Positions 43,859-52,897 are shown, counted from the first letter of the stretch. The stretch: 64,000 nucleotides of DNA from Spirosoma agri (GCF_010747415.1 NZ_JAAGNZ010000002.1:992001-1056000), one strand, 5' to 3'. Numbers and translations are program-made. Notes: a model not told the origin generated them from the letters alone.

Positions 43859-45116
43859 TGACGGACAGCAGCGTCTGGCATTTCAACTCGGTTTCCTGCC
43901 ACTCGCGTTCGGGCACCGAGTATTCGGTCAGGCCGGCACCGGCGTATAGGGTGGCTAGTGTACCTTCCAGTTTCATGCAGCGGATATGCACAAACAGATC
44001 GCTGGCTGGTGATTCACTCGCCGTGCCGGTGTTTACCGGGCCAAGAAACCCGCTGTACAGATCACGATCGTGGTTTTCGTGCTGCCGGATAAAGTTGACA
44101 GCCACATCGCGGGGTGTTCCGCAAACGGCTGACGTTGGGTGAAGTAGGCGCAACATCACGGTTCCAAGTTGCGGGTATCGCACAGCCTGCGTATCAACGG
44201 TAAAGCTGCTGCCAAGGTGCATCAAATTGCCGGCAACAACCGTTTTTGGTCCTTCTTCAATATATTCCCGTAGCCGGATTCGCTTGAAACACTCGATGAT
44301 GTAGCGACTTACCAGCGCCTGTTCCTCAATTTCTTTCTGCGACCACATCGCTTCCGACGGACGCTTCATTGTACCATCGGATTCAAATGCCGACTGTGTT
44401 CCGGCTAAAGCATTCGTTTGGAAAATGCCGTTGGCATCGATGCTAACCAACCGTTCAGGTGTCGCGCTTATCCATATCTGCCCTTTTTCGGGGATGGATA
44501 CGGCTGAAATAAACGCAGTCGGGTATTTCTTGCACAGCTTATCGAACAGCGCAACGGCATTCGGCGCATCGTCAAACTGTAGCTGTTTCGTTCTGGATAA
44601 TACTACCTTTCTGAATTCACCCCGTTGCATGGCGCTAACGGCTTCGGCAACATTGGCTATGTACTGCGCTTCGGCTTCCGGATCGGCAATTGGCGTCGGA
44701 GCTACCAGGCTCACGTGGCTATTATGTTCAGGTTGCTTTGCGAGAAGATCGCTGAACTGGTCAGCTGTTTCACCGGGCGTGACGGTGACGTGTGTCGGCT
44801 CCGCGTCGGAAAAAATAGCCTGGATATCAGCGCGCAGAAATAAGGTTTGAGCGGGTGATGCCGTATCGGAGTTAAAATTGTCGAAGGGACTAACGAGAAA
44901 ACCGGCGGGTAGTTCTTCCAGATCGGCCGAAACGCGGGGTACTACCTCGTCGAAGGAGACGATCAGATGTTTAGTCTGCTGATTAGGCAAGCGCCAGAGA
45001 GCAGCGGGCAAGCCTATGGTGCGAGCCGTTTCCCAAAAATCAACAGGACTGGGCCAACGTCCGGAAGAATGGGTTGTTGAAACGATCGAGCTAACGTTAT
45101 CAGATTGCATAGTCAA
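43848..45116 (-). CDS. menF: Isochorismate synthase
   Basis: A 422-residue chorismate-binding enzyme that converts chorismate to isochorismate, the first step of menaquinone synthesis. The conserved C-terminal half has KVVLSRTKQL near residue 175, ISATPERLVS, NALAGTQ near 247, SQKEIEEQALVSRYI, LLHPTSAVCGTPRDVAVNFIRQHE near 340 with the family's glutamate, and YSGFLGPVN. The lysine of KVVLS is typical of the water-adding isochorismate enzymes. EntC is the alternative name, but no siderophore genes are near. Other men genes are not in the window. Confidence 0.9.
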   Translation of the reverse strand: MTMQSDNVSSIVSTTHSSGRWPSPVDFWETARTIGLPAALWRLPNQQTKHLIVSFDEVVPRVSADLEELPAGFLVSPFDNFNSDTASPAQTLFLRADIQAIFSDAEPTHVTVTPGETADQFSDLLAKQPEHNSHVSLVAPTPIADPEAEAQYIANVAEAVSAMQRGEFRKVVLSRTKQLQFDDAPNAVALFDKLCKKYPTAFISAVSIPEKGQIWISATPERLVSIDANGIFQTNALAGTQSAFESDGTMKRPSEAMWSQKEIEEQALVSRYIIECFKRIRLREYIEEGPKTVVAGNLMHLGSSFTVDTQAVRYPQLGTVMLRLLHPTSAVCGTPRDVAVNFIRQHENHDRDLYSGFLGPVNTGTASESPASDLFVHIRCMKLEGTLATLYAGAGLTEYSVPEREWQETELKCQTLLSVIID

Positions 45117-45252
45117 TAATCGACCGGATTAGGGACGATTACTGGCATAACAGTTTGTAAGGGGAATTTGTGCGAACTATAACAAAACAGTTGTGAAACT
45201 CTCGTTCTGATTCTTCTGATCATTCCCCGATAGACTTAATCAAAGGAGCCAT

Positions 45253-45319
45253 GTAACGCGGACATCCTGTCCGCATTGGCGCGAACGTGAAGTCAATGCG
45301 GACAGGGTGCCCGCGTTAC
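45253..45319. repeat. REP-like imperfect palindrome after recJ
   Basis: Arms 45253-45278 and 45294-45319 (starting GTAACGCGGACA and ending GCGTTAC) pair over 26 positions, with two sites that differ only by wobble-compatible changes, around a 15-base spacer. Each arm also contains its own small palindrome around GCGGACA / TGTCCGC. This nested layout is like REP/BIME elements. It begins two bases after the recJ stop. Confidence 0.7.
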
Positions 45320-45321
45320 GG

Positions 45322-47061
45322 TCAAATCCGGATGTCTTTCAGCATCAGTTGCAACGACACGTTCCCGTTGAAGACGTTCTGTTCCACCTGGTAGCAGATC
45401 GAAAAGGGCATTCCACGACGGAGCTGATCGGCCATGTGCGCAAAACCGAAGCCAATGGCGGTGATCGTATGGCCCGACCGACTTTGCTTCACACTGATTT
45501 TTAAATGCTTTTCCTTCATGATGATCGGGTCGCTGGCTAAGTAGACGTTCTCCGTCATGAATAGGGGCTGCATATTGTGTGGACCGAAGGGCCCCATCTG
45601 CTTAAGAATTCGGACGAGCTTATCGTTGATCTCACTGAAATCCAGCGGCAGATCAATATCGATGAGGGGCGTCAGGTGCTCGTCGGTTATTTTGCGCGAC
45701 ACGACTTCTTCGAACTTTTGCCGGAAGGCATCGATGTTATCGACGGACATCGTCATGCCAGCCGCAAACGTGTGACCACCGAACTGTTCCAGCAGGTCAG
45801 CGCATTCTTCAATGGCTTCGTATACATCGAAGCCCGGCACCGACCGTGCTGATCCGGCGGCTTTATCGTGCGATTGCGTCAGGATAATGGTCGGGCGATG
45901 GAAATGCTCGATACAACGTGAGGCAACGATACCGATGACGCCTTTGTGCCAAGTCGCATCGTAGAGAACGGTCGTCTTGGCGCTGAGCATGGCTTCATTT
46001 TGCCGGATCATAGCCAGTGCCTGTTCGGTGATGCTGCTATCGAATTCGCGTCGGCTGTTGTTATGCTTGTTGATCGCCATCGCGAACCCATCGGCTTCTT
46101 CCTCCGATTCGGCCAGCAGAAGCTGTACGGCGGCTTTGGCGTGTTGAATTCGGCCGGCGGCATTGATCCGGGGACCCAGGCCAAACACAAGATTGGTAAT
46201 ATCTAGCTCCTTCGAAAAGCCCGCTATTTTGATCAACGCCTTCAGACCTGTGCGCGGGGCTGCATTCAGGTACTTCAGGCCGTGATGAGCCATTACGCGA
46301 TTCTCGCCCGTGAGCGGAACAATATCGGAGGCAATGCTGACCGCTACCAGATCGAGATAAGGATACAACTGCTGGATGTCGATCTGCTCGTGCTGACAGA
46401 ACGCCTGTAGCAATTTGAACCCCACCCCGCAGCCGCTCAGTTCTTTGTAGGGGTAGTCGCAATCGTCCCGTTTGGGGTCCAGCACAGCGGCTGCATCGGG
46501 CAGTTCGGTACCGGGCCGGTGGTGGTCGCAGATGATGAAATCGACGCCAAGTGCCTTCGCTTCGGCCACACGCTCAATGGATTTGATGCCGCAGTCGAGC
46601 GCAATGATCAATGAAAATCCGTTTTCGGCGGCCCACTGAATACCCTGCTGCGAGATGCCGTAGCCTTCTTTGTACCGATCCGGAATATAGTAATCGATGG
46701 CTGGGTGATAATTTTTCAAAAAGCCATAGACTAATGACACGGACGTTGTGCCATCGACGTCGTAATCGCCATAAATCAGGATTTTTTCCTGCCGTTCGGG
46801 CTGCATGGCGCGCTTCAGACGGGCAACCGCGCGGTCCATATCCTTCATGGCAAAGGGGTCATGAAGGTGGCCGATTTCTGGTCGAAAAAACACACGGGCC
46901 GCGTCGTAGTTATACACACCACGCTGCACCAGCAACGCTGCCAGAAAAGGGCTGACGTTGAGCGACTGGGTTAATGATTCGATAGCAGACCGTTGTTCCA
47001 CCGAATCGGGGAAGGGTTTTGTGATCCATCGTTTTTGAGGAGGTGGCGGTTGGGCTATCAT
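45322..47061 (-). CDS. recJ: Single-stranded-DNA-specific exonuclease RecJ
   Basis: A 579-residue RecJ, the 5'-3' single-strand exonuclease of RecF-pathway recombination and mismatch repair. The DHH domain has the phosphoesterase motifs IYGDYDVDGTTSV near residue 100, DCGIKS, CDHHRPG near 190 and VAVSIASDIVPLTGENR. The DHHA1 domain has VLYDATWHKGVIGIVASR and GGHTFAAGMTM near 430, and the OB-fold end follows. Length and order match RecJ. It is divergent from the DUF2141 gene 40 bases away. Confidence 0.96.
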   Translation of the reverse strand: MIAQPPPPQKRWITKPFPDSVEQRSAIESLTQSLNVSPFLAALLVQRGVYNYDAARVFFRPEIGHLHDPFAMKDMDRAVARLKRAMQPERQEKILIYGDYDVDGTTSVSLVYGFLKNYHPAIDYYIPDRYKEGYGISQQGIQWAAENGFSLIIALDCGIKSIERVAEAKALGVDFIICDHHRPGTELPDAAAVLDPKRDDCDYPYKELSGCGVGFKLLQAFCQHEQIDIQQLYPYLDLVAVSIASDIVPLTGENRVMAHHGLKYLNAAPRTGLKALIKIAGFSKELDITNLVFGLGPRINAAGRIQHAKAAVQLLLAESEEEADGFAMAINKHNNSRREFDSSITEQALAMIRQNEAMLSAKTTVLYDATWHKGVIGIVASRCIEHFHRPTIILTQSHDKAAGSARSVPGFDVYEAIEECADLLEQFGGHTFAAGMTMSVDNIDAFRQKFEEVVSRKITDEHLTPLIDIDLPLDFSEINDKLVRILKQMGPFGPHNMQPLFMTENVYLASDPIIMKEKHLKISVKQSRSGHTITAIGFGFAHMADQLRRGMPFSICYQVEQNVFNGNVSLQLMLKDIRI

Positions 47062-47101
47062 AATTGCAAGATAAATCCGTTTTTACAAAAACACTGCGTC
47101 T

Positions 47102-47524
47102 ATGTTCATTTTGCTTTCGGCTTTAAGCCTGTTCATGTCCGGCGGTGAGCCGGTTAAATCGCCTAAAAAGGCTAATCTACAGGTCGATGTACAGAACGTC
47201 CGTACCATGAAGGGAGATGTTTACATTGCGTTATTTAACGCGAAGAATACGTTTCCCGAAGGAAAACCATTGGAAGGCAAGAAACTGGAAGCCAAAGAAA
47301 AGAGCGTTCAGACAACGTTTTCCGTTGATCCGGGCGAATACGCCATTGCTGTTTATCACGACGAAAACGGGAATGGCAAAATGGACAAGCGCGTATTCGG
47401 CATTCCCAAGGAACCTTATGGATTCAGCAATAATTTCCGGCCAACCATGTCGGCACCAAAATTCAGCGACTGTCAGTTCAGCGTCGGTAACAGCAATAAA
47501 TCGATCAGCATAAAACTGAATTAG
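47102..47524 (+). CDS. DUF2141 domain secreted protein
   Basis: A 140-residue secreted protein of the DUF2141 family. A short signal sequence (FILLSALSLFMSGG) leads into an immunoglobulin-like domain with VQNVRTMKGDVYIALFN, the conserved DPGEYAIAVYHDENGNGKMDKRVFGIPKEPYGFSNN (residues about 79-115) and ISIKLN at the end. The D-x-N-G-N-G loop looks like a calcium-binding turn. The function is unknown; members are widespread in Bacteroidota and Alphaproteobacteria. It is divergent from recJ. Confidence 0.92.
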   Translation: MFILLSALSLFMSGGEPVKSPKKANLQVDVQNVRTMKGDVYIALFNAKNTFPEGKPLEGKKLEAKEKSVQTTFSVDPGEYAIAVYHDENGNGKMDKRVFGIPKEPYGFSNNFRPTMSAPKFSDCQFSVGNSNKSISIKLN

Positions 47525-47889
47525 ACGGGTGTAGGAGCACATATGGCCGTAAACAAATATAGTCTCTCCGCTTCGATGTAAGGTATTTTAGCTCTTTCTT
47601 TAAAGTGCTTAACGTCGTACTGTGTTCTCATGGTCGTTTCTGTACCGATCAAGCCGTCGTGAAGCGTTAGGTCTTTACAGAACGTGTGTCCATGAGAACC
47701 TTCTTGATCAGGCGAAACAAGCCTGTTTTCTCTCTTCGAACGTATCTAACGGTTTCGCCTGCCCGTCGCTCTGGAGCCAACTCGTCTGAAGCATCTTGTT
47801 CTGTTCAGGTAAAGACCCGTTGGTAACGTTTAGCCGACTCCTGTTCCATCCGTAACTTTTTGCCTATATTCATAAACGTCACGTCAATA
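47525..47889. other. Intergenic region with several long complementary segments
   Basis: No gene was found in these 365 bases. Two perfect 10-bp inverted repeats occur: 47624-47633 with 47690-47699 (GTTCTCATGG), and 47709-47718 with 47752-47761 (CAGGCGAAAC). Further complementary pairs are 47647-47653 with 47703-47709 and 47671-47683 with 47798-47816 (with a 5-base bulge). Some of these cross each other as in a pseudoknot. The region might encode a structured RNA or a leader for the LRR gene; no known riboswitch was recognised. Confidence 0.4.
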
Positions 47890-49236
47890 ATGCGTAAATC
47901 GTTTACCCTTGTTTTCCTTCTTACTCTGTTTGTTGCTGCTTGCCGTAAAACAGATAATCCGCAACCTGACCAACCTCCTGTTAACCGCCCCCCAGCTGCC
48001 TTTTCGGTATCAGCTAAGCAAGCTGCGGTCAATGCCGATGTAATCCTCACCTGGACCAAAGCCAAAGACCCTGACGGTGACCCGGTCACGTACGACGTAG
48101 TCTGGAAAGACACGCTGGCCAACAATCTGACCGATACCACGTACACGCTCAAGAATGTTGGCTACACGGCTGTGCTGAGCGGTACTGTTGTAGCTACCGA
48201 TAGCAAAAAAGCGACGACTACAGCTGTTTTTAGTTTTACTACTGGTGGGTATCCGTACTCTGCAATTCCCGACGTCAATTTTGAGAAAGCCCTGATCGAC
48301 CTTAAAATCGACGATGTTCAGGATGGAAAAATACTGACCGCTACTGCGCAAACCGTGATAGGGCTCGATCTAGCGGCAAGAGGAATCAAAAGCCTGCAAG
48401 GTATTGAGGCCTTTTCCAGTCTGACTAAATTGAGTTGTCCCGCTAATAGCCTGACCGTACTGGATGTTAGTAAAAATCCGCTGTCAAAGCTGGACTGCTC
48501 GTTTAATCAGCTAACCGAGTTGGCCATTAGCCAAAACGTGTTGCTATCGGAACTGGATTGTAGCAGCAATCACCTAACCTCGTTAAATCTTAGTGCCAAT
48601 ACAATGCTGACAAAACTTAGTTGCAACACCGACGCTGTTATCTCACCAGGTATTCGCCTGGCTTCGTTAGATGTGAGCAAAAATACAGCCCTGACCTATC
48701 TATCTTTTGCTGGTAGTAGCGTCGGTTCGGTGGATGTCAGTAAAAACACAGCCCTGACCTTCTTATCCTGTAGCAATTTAAACACACTGGATATTAGCAA
48801 AAATAAGGCGCTAATTTATCTGCAATGTTATGGTTTGAGCGCGCTGGACGTTAGCAACAACACGGCGCTAATTTTTCTATACTGCAACGGCTGTCGGCTG
48901 ACAATGCTGGATGTCAGTAAAAACGTAGGGCTGGGAACACTGGAATGCAATGCTAATAATCTAACCGCACTGGATGTCAGTAAAAACGTAGCGTTGGGTC
49001 GTTTGGTTTGTGCTGGGAATAAGCTAACCACGTTAAATGTTACCAACGCGAGGGAGTTAACGTTTCTGGGTTGCTACGGTAATCAATTAACGGCATTAGA
49101 TCTTAGAAGTAATACCAAGCTAAGTCAAGTGTCTTGTGCCAAAAACAATATTCAAACTATCTGCGTCAGTAGTCTTTCCATCGTCACCAAAGACTGGAGC
49201 AAGGATGCGTCCGCTAATTACCAGGTTTGCCCATAA
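47890..49236 (+). CDS. Leucine-rich repeat lipoprotein with cysteine ladder
   Basis: A 448-residue surface lipoprotein. The ATG at 47890 begins a lipoprotein signal (SFTLVFLLTLFVAAC). A fibronectin-like domain follows (about residues 35-120: VILTWTKAKDPDGDPVTYDVVWKD), then a linker and about a dozen leucine-rich repeats of roughly 19-23 residues, pattern LTxLDVSKNxxLxxLxC (about 170-430). Most repeats carry a cysteine at the same place, as in the cysteine ladder of internalin J. Some copies are nearly identical in DNA (63-base spacing at 48907 and 48970), so the array has expanded recently. It probably binds ligands or other cells. Confidence 0.88.
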   Translation: MRKSFTLVFLLTLFVAACRKTDNPQPDQPPVNRPPAAFSVSAKQAAVNADVILTWTKAKDPDGDPVTYDVVWKDTLANNLTDTTYTLKNVGYTAVLSGTVVATDSKKATTTAVFSFTTGGYPYSAIPDVNFEKALIDLKIDDVQDGKILTATAQTVIGLDLAARGIKSLQGIEAFSSLTKLSCPANSLTVLDVSKNPLSKLDCSFNQLTELAISQNVLLSELDCSSNHLTSLNLSANTMLTKLSCNTDAVISPGIRLASLDVSKNTALTYLSFAGSSVGSVDVSKNTALTFLSCSNLNTLDISKNKALIYLQCYGLSALDVSNNTALIFLYCNGCRLTMLDVSKNVGLGTLECNANNLTALDVSKNVALGRLVCAGNKLTTLNVTNARELTFLGCYGNQLTALDLRSNTKLSQVSCAKNNIQTICVSSLSIVTKDWSKDASANYQVCP

Positions 49237-49256
49237 TTGCTAAGTGCTCATCGACA

Positions 49257-49290
49257 GCCCGTACGATTGGCCGAAATCGGTCATACGGGC
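49257..49290 (+). terminator. Probable terminator after the LRR gene
   Basis: GCCCGTA (49257-49263) pairs with TACGGGC (49284-49290), with an inner CGATT / AATCG pair, followed by TTTGTCTGTT. It starts 21 bases after the LRR stop codon. Confidence 0.55.
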
Positions 49291-49378
49291 TTTGTCTGTT
49301 CGAGTAATCACCACCTGCAAACCCATCATAAACGATGGCTTGTGGCCTGCGTCTGCAATAGAAAGTAAGAGGCTGCTT

Positions 49379-49409
49379 TTTGGCGATTCAAAATTTATTC
49401 GTAATTTTA
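49379..49409 (+). promoter_or_regulatory. Promoter of guaB, Bacteroidota type
   Basis: TTG at 49380-49382 is followed after exactly 19 bases by TAATTTTA (49402-49409), which fits the TTG-N19-TAnnTTTG promoter of Bacteroidota apart from its last base. The predicted leader to the ATG at 49440 is about 24 bases. Confidence 0.55.
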
Positions 49410-49439
49410 TCCGGCAAATAACATCACTTGTTAATTGCC

Positions 49440-50912
49440 ATGAGCTTAGATACGAGTAAGTTTCTTTACGAGGCTCTCACCTACGACGACGTATTGCTGC
49501 TGCCTGCCTATTCGGAGGTTCTCCCACGCGATACGCAAACCACCACCCAACTTACCAGAACCATCCGATTGAACATTCCGCTCATCTCAGCGGCTATGGA
49601 CACCGTTACGGAGTCGGCGCTGGCGATCGCGATGGCGCAGGAAGGAGGCATCGGAATTATTCATAAAAACATGAGTATTGAGGCCCAGGCGGATCAGGTC
49701 CGCAAGGTCAAGCGTTCAGAAAGTGGGATGATCATCGATCCCATTACGCTCGCTGAAACCGCCAACCTGGGCGACGCGCACAAAATTATGCGTGAGTTCA
49801 AGATCGGGGGCATCCCGGTCGTTGACGATTCGGGTACATTGGTTGGTATTCTGACCAACCGTGATCTACGCTTCCAGACTGATTTCTCTCGACCGGTTAC
49901 CGACGTTATGACCCGCGAAAAGCTGATCACAGCGCGCGAAGGGCTAACGCTGGAAGAGGCCGAAAGTATTCTTCAGGAGCACCGCATCGAAAAATTGCCG
50001 ATCGTTAATAACGAGTATCAACTTGTTGGTTTAATTACGTACAAAGATATTCTGAAGAAAAAGAGTCACCCGAACGCCTGCAAGGACGAACTGGGCCGGT
50101 TACGTGTTGGTGCGGCTGTGGGCGTTACGCACGATTATGTACAGCGTATCGAAGCTCTGGTCAAAGCGGGTGTTGATGTTATCAGTGTCGATACGGCCCA
50201 CGGCCACCATATTGGCGTTTTGAATGCAGTTCGTGCCATTAAAGAGCGTTTCCCAAAACTTCAGGTCATTGCCGGGAACGTAGCTACGGGCGAAGGGGCC
50301 AAAGCCCTTGCCGACGCGGGTGCCGACGCCGTGAAAGTAGGCGTCGGACCGGGAAGCATCTGTACCACCCGAATTATTGCTGGTATCGGTATGCCACAGC
50401 TGACAGCCGTTTATGAATCGGCCAAGGCATTGCAGGGCACAGGCGTTCCAGTTATTGCCGATGGTGGTATTCGCTTTTCGGGCGATATTACGAAGGCTAT
50501 TGCCGGTGGAGCCAGCACGGTTATGATCGGATCACTGTTGGCCGGAACGGAAGAAGCACCGGGTGAAGTTGTTCTATACGAAGGGCGTCGGTTCAAGACG
50601 TACCGGGGTATGGGATCGGTAGAAGCGATGGAAGATGGGTCAAAAGACCGGTACTTCCAGGATGCCGAAGACGACATCAAAAAACTGGTGCCGGAAGGTA
50701 TTGTCGGACGGGTTCCGTTCAAGGGCAAAGTTTCCGAGATCGTTTACCAGATGGTTGGTGGGTTGAAAGCGGGTATGGGCTACTGCGGTGCCGCTGATAT
50801 TACGGCGCTGCAACAAGCTAAATTCGTGAAAATCACCACGGCTGGTTCGCGCGAAAGCCATCCGCACGACATTTCGATTCAGAAAGAAGCGCCGAACTAT
50901 TCGGTGAGATAG
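49440..50912 (+). CDS. guaB: IMP dehydrogenase
   Basis: A 490-residue IMP dehydrogenase that oxidises IMP to XMP, the committed step of GMP synthesis. The TIM barrel starts with [15 protein letters not shown] and has [10 protein letters not shown]; two CBS domains are inserted (about residues 95-215: [20 protein letters not shown] and [19 protein letters not shown]). The catalytic loop is GPGSICTTR with Cys308, the flap has [10 protein letters not shown], and the end is [18 protein letters not shown]. The ATG at 49440 matches the family start; 49428 would add four residues. It has its own promoter and a long terminator. Confidence 0.97.
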   Translation: MSLDTSKFLYEALTYDDVLLLPAYSEVLPRDTQTTTQLTRTIRLNIPLISAAMDTVTESALAIAMAQEGGIGIIHKNMSIEAQADQVRKVKRSESGMIIDPITLAETANLGDAHKIMREFKIGGIPVVDDSGTLVGILTNRDLRFQTDFSRPVTDVMTREKLITAREGLTLEEAESILQEHRIEKLPIVNNEYQLVGLITYKDILKKKSHPNACKDELGRLRVGAAVGVTHDYVQRIEALVKAGVDVISVDTAHGHHIGVLNAVRAIKERFPKLQVIAGNVATGEGAKALADAGADAVKVGVGPGSICTTRIIAGIGMPQLTAVYESAKALQGTGVPVIADGGIRFSGDITKAIAGGASTVMIGSLLAGTEEAPGEVVLYEGRRFKTYRGMGSVEAMEDGSKDRYFQDAEDDIKKLVPEGIVGRVPFKGKVSEIVYQMVGGLKAGMGYCGAADITALQQAKFVKITTAGSRESHPHDISIQKEAPNYSVR

Positions 50913-50926
50913 TGATCACTGCCTTA

Positions 50927-50973
50927 AAACGCAGAAAGGAGCCAGCAGATACTGTTAGCTCCTTTCTGCGTTT
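50927..50973 (+). terminator. Long hairpin terminator after guaB
   Basis: Arms 50927-50948 and 50952-50973 pair over 22 positions (AAACGCAGAAAGGAGC is the perfect part, and the inner six include two wobbles) with an ATA loop. It begins 14 bases after the guaB stop. The right arm ends in GCGTTTG. Its presence argues against the aldo/keto reductase start upstream of it. Confidence 0.8.
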
Positions 50974-51055
50974 GTACGAAACTGTTCATGGATTGGGTCC
51001 GTTGTCAGAAAACCACGGCTATTTATCAGGCTATGGCAACAAAACCAACAACGTA

Positions 51056-52006
51056 ATGGAAAAACGTACCATTGGCAGTTCGCATCTGTCGGTAGCTCCG
51101 CTGGCCTTCGGCGGTAACGTATTCGGGTGGACAGCCGACGAGTCTACCTCTTTTCAACTATTGGATGCCTTTGTCGACGCCGGTTTCAACCTGATCGACA
51201 CCGCTGATGTGTATTCGCGCTGGGTGCCCAGTAATCAGGGTGGCGAGTCGGAAACAATCATTGGCAACTGGCTGAAAAAGAGCGGAAAGCGTGATCAGGT
51301 GGTGATCGCTACCAAGCTTGGCGCAGAAATGGCCCCCGATAAAAAGGGATTAGGCAAAAACTACATACAGACTGCCGTTGAGGATTCGCTTCGTCGGCTG
51401 CAAACGGATTATATCGACCTGTATCAATCGCACTACGACGATCTGAATACGCCCATTCAGGAAACCCTCGACGGATTCGATAAATTGATCAAGGCAGGTA
51501 AAATCCGGGTCATTGGCGCGTCAAATTTTACCCCCGAGCGACTGATCGAATCGTTGAAGATCAGCGATAACCTGAATTATGCCGCTTACCAGAGTTTGCA
51601 ACCGGAGTACAATCTGTACGAACGGGAGAGCTACGAAACGAAGTACGCACCCATTGTTGAGCAGTACGGCTTGAGCGTGATCAGTTATTACTCCCTGGCA
51701 AGTGGTTTTCTGACGGGTAAATACCGGTCGGAAGCGGATCTGTCGAAGAGTCCGCGCGGGCAGGGCGTTAAAAAATACCTAGACGATCGGGGTTTTGCTA
51801 TCCTGAAAGCACTTGATGAAGTAGGGGAGCAGTATGGGGCTACACCGGCTCAGGTATCGTTGGCCTGGCTGATTGCGCAGCCGGGTATTGCCGCGCCTAT
51901 TGCCAGTGCCACCACCGTTGATCAGTTGCATGATATTGCCAAAGCCGCCGAGTTAAAACTGGATCAGCAGGCCATCGACAAGCTAACGACAGCCAGCGCC
52001 CAATAG
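51056..52006 (+). CDS. Aldo/keto reductase
   Basis: A 316-residue NADPH-dependent aldo/keto reductase of the YhdN/YajO-like group. The tetrad is seen as Asp and Tyr in LIDTADVYSRW near residue 52, Lys in VIATKLGAEM near 85 and His in YQSHYDD near 125. Also seen are KIRVIGASNF, YQSLQPEYNLYERE, ISYYSLASGFLTGKY and the cofactor-binding end AAPIASATTVDQL. The ATG at 51056 is chosen; the frame is open to 50912 but passes through the guaB terminator. The substrate is unknown. Confidence 0.93.
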   Translation: MEKRTIGSSHLSVAPLAFGGNVFGWTADESTSFQLLDAFVDAGFNLIDTADVYSRWVPSNQGGESETIIGNWLKKSGKRDQVVIATKLGAEMAPDKKGLGKNYIQTAVEDSLRRLQTDYIDLYQSHYDDLNTPIQETLDGFDKLIKAGKIRVIGASNFTPERLIESLKISDNLNYAAYQSLQPEYNLYERESYETKYAPIVEQYGLSVISYYSLASGFLTGKYRSEADLSKSPRGQGVKKYLDDRGFAILKALDEVGEQYGATPAQVSLAWLIAQPGIAAPIASATTVDQLHDIAKAAELKLDQQAIDKLTTASAQ

Positions 52007-52010
52007 CTAG

Positions 52011-52089
52011 TTACGTATCGCGGCCTTTAGTCCACGTAGCCGCAGATCGCCAGACTACAGCTGTGCAGACTAAAGGCCACGATACGTAA
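52011..52089. repeat. REP-like inverted repeat after the aldo/keto reductase gene
   Basis: Arms 52011-52032 and 52068-52089 (TTACGTATCG ... CTTTAGTC and complement) pair over 22 positions with one wobble, around a 35-base spacer that has its own partial complementarity. It begins 5 bases after the stop codon. The size and layout suggest a mobile intergenic repeat rather than a plain terminator. Confidence 0.6.
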
Positions 52090-52159
52090 ATTAGTCGTTC
52101 TTGCAAGTAGATTTAAGATTCTAGTTATAGGTTTACGGTTTCAAACCGCCTGCTAACGA

Positions 52160-52897
52160 ATGAATCAACCGACGCCTTCAAGACTGACGCTGCATCAGGT
52201 TATTATGCTGGTGTTGTCGGTCTATGTCGTATTGGCACTGCTCTTTCGTGAACTGGTGCCGCTCCACGAGGATACCCGGCAATTGCTCGATGAGATCGAT
52301 TCAGGTATTTGCGTCTACTTCCTGTTCGATTTCTTTTTACGGCTCTATCAGGCTCCCAGCAAACTGGAATTTTTACGCTGGGGCTGGATCGATCTGCTGG
52401 CTAGTATCCCGGCTTTGGACTGGTTTCGGCTGGGGCAATTGATCCGTGTTTTTCGTATCCTGCGCATGGTGCGGGCGTTTCGTTCGATGCGCGAATTTCT
52501 GGCCTATATCTTCCGGAACCGCGCCAACGGGACACTGTCCGTCGTCTTGCTCAGTTCGGTCTTGCTGATGATCTTTGGTGCGGTCGCGATCTTGTACGTC
52601 GAACGAGTACCGGAAGCAAATATCAAAACACCGTCCGATGCGCTCTGGTGGGCATTCGTCACGATCACGACCGTGGGTTACGGCGACAAATTTCCCGTTA
52701 CGACATTAGGTCGGTTTATTGCCGCCGTACTCATGATTGCCGGGGTGGGCCTGTTCGGTACATTCACCGGTTACGTTGCCAACTTCTTTCTGGAAGAGGA
52801 TCAGGAAAAAGAAAAGGACGACCTGGAGGTGCTCATCAACGAAATCCGGGAGTTGAAGCAGAAAATCGATGCGTTGGAGAAACGCCTTGACGCGTAG
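52160..52897 (+). CDS. Voltage-gated-type potassium channel
   Basis: A 245-residue ion channel with six membrane segments. A voltage-sensor-like domain ends in an arginine-rich S4 helix (LIRVFRILRMVRAFRSM, about residues 94-110), then a pore helix and the potassium selectivity filter TVGYGD (171-176) in FVTITTVGYGDKFPVT. The last helix is FIAAVLMIAGVGLFGTFTGYVANFF. The C-terminus (about 215-245) is a short charged coiled coil (LINEIRELKQKIDALEKRL) likely to hold the tetramer together. It stands alone on the plus strand. Confidence 0.93.
   Translation: MNQPTPSRLTLHQVIMLVLSVYVVLALLFRELVPLHEDTRQLLDEIDSGICVYFLFDFFLRLYQAPSKLEFLRWGWIDLLASIPALDWFRLGQLIRVFRILRMVRAFRSMREFLAYIFRNRANGTLSVVLLSSVLLMIFGAVAILYVERVPEANIKTPSDALWWAFVTITTVGYGDKFPVTTLGRFIAAVLMIAGVGLFGTFTGYVANFFLEEDQEKEKDDLEVLINEIRELKQKIDALEKRLDA

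Noticed and set aside
48376..49200. Regular repeats considered as a CRISPR array or tandem repeat locus
   Set aside because: The repeats are in frame, 60-66 bases long without unique spacers, and encode leucine-rich repeats.
50912..51055. N-terminal 48-codon extension of the aldo/keto reductase
   Set aside because: It is translated through the long guaB terminator hairpin (50927-50973) and adds no family sequence.
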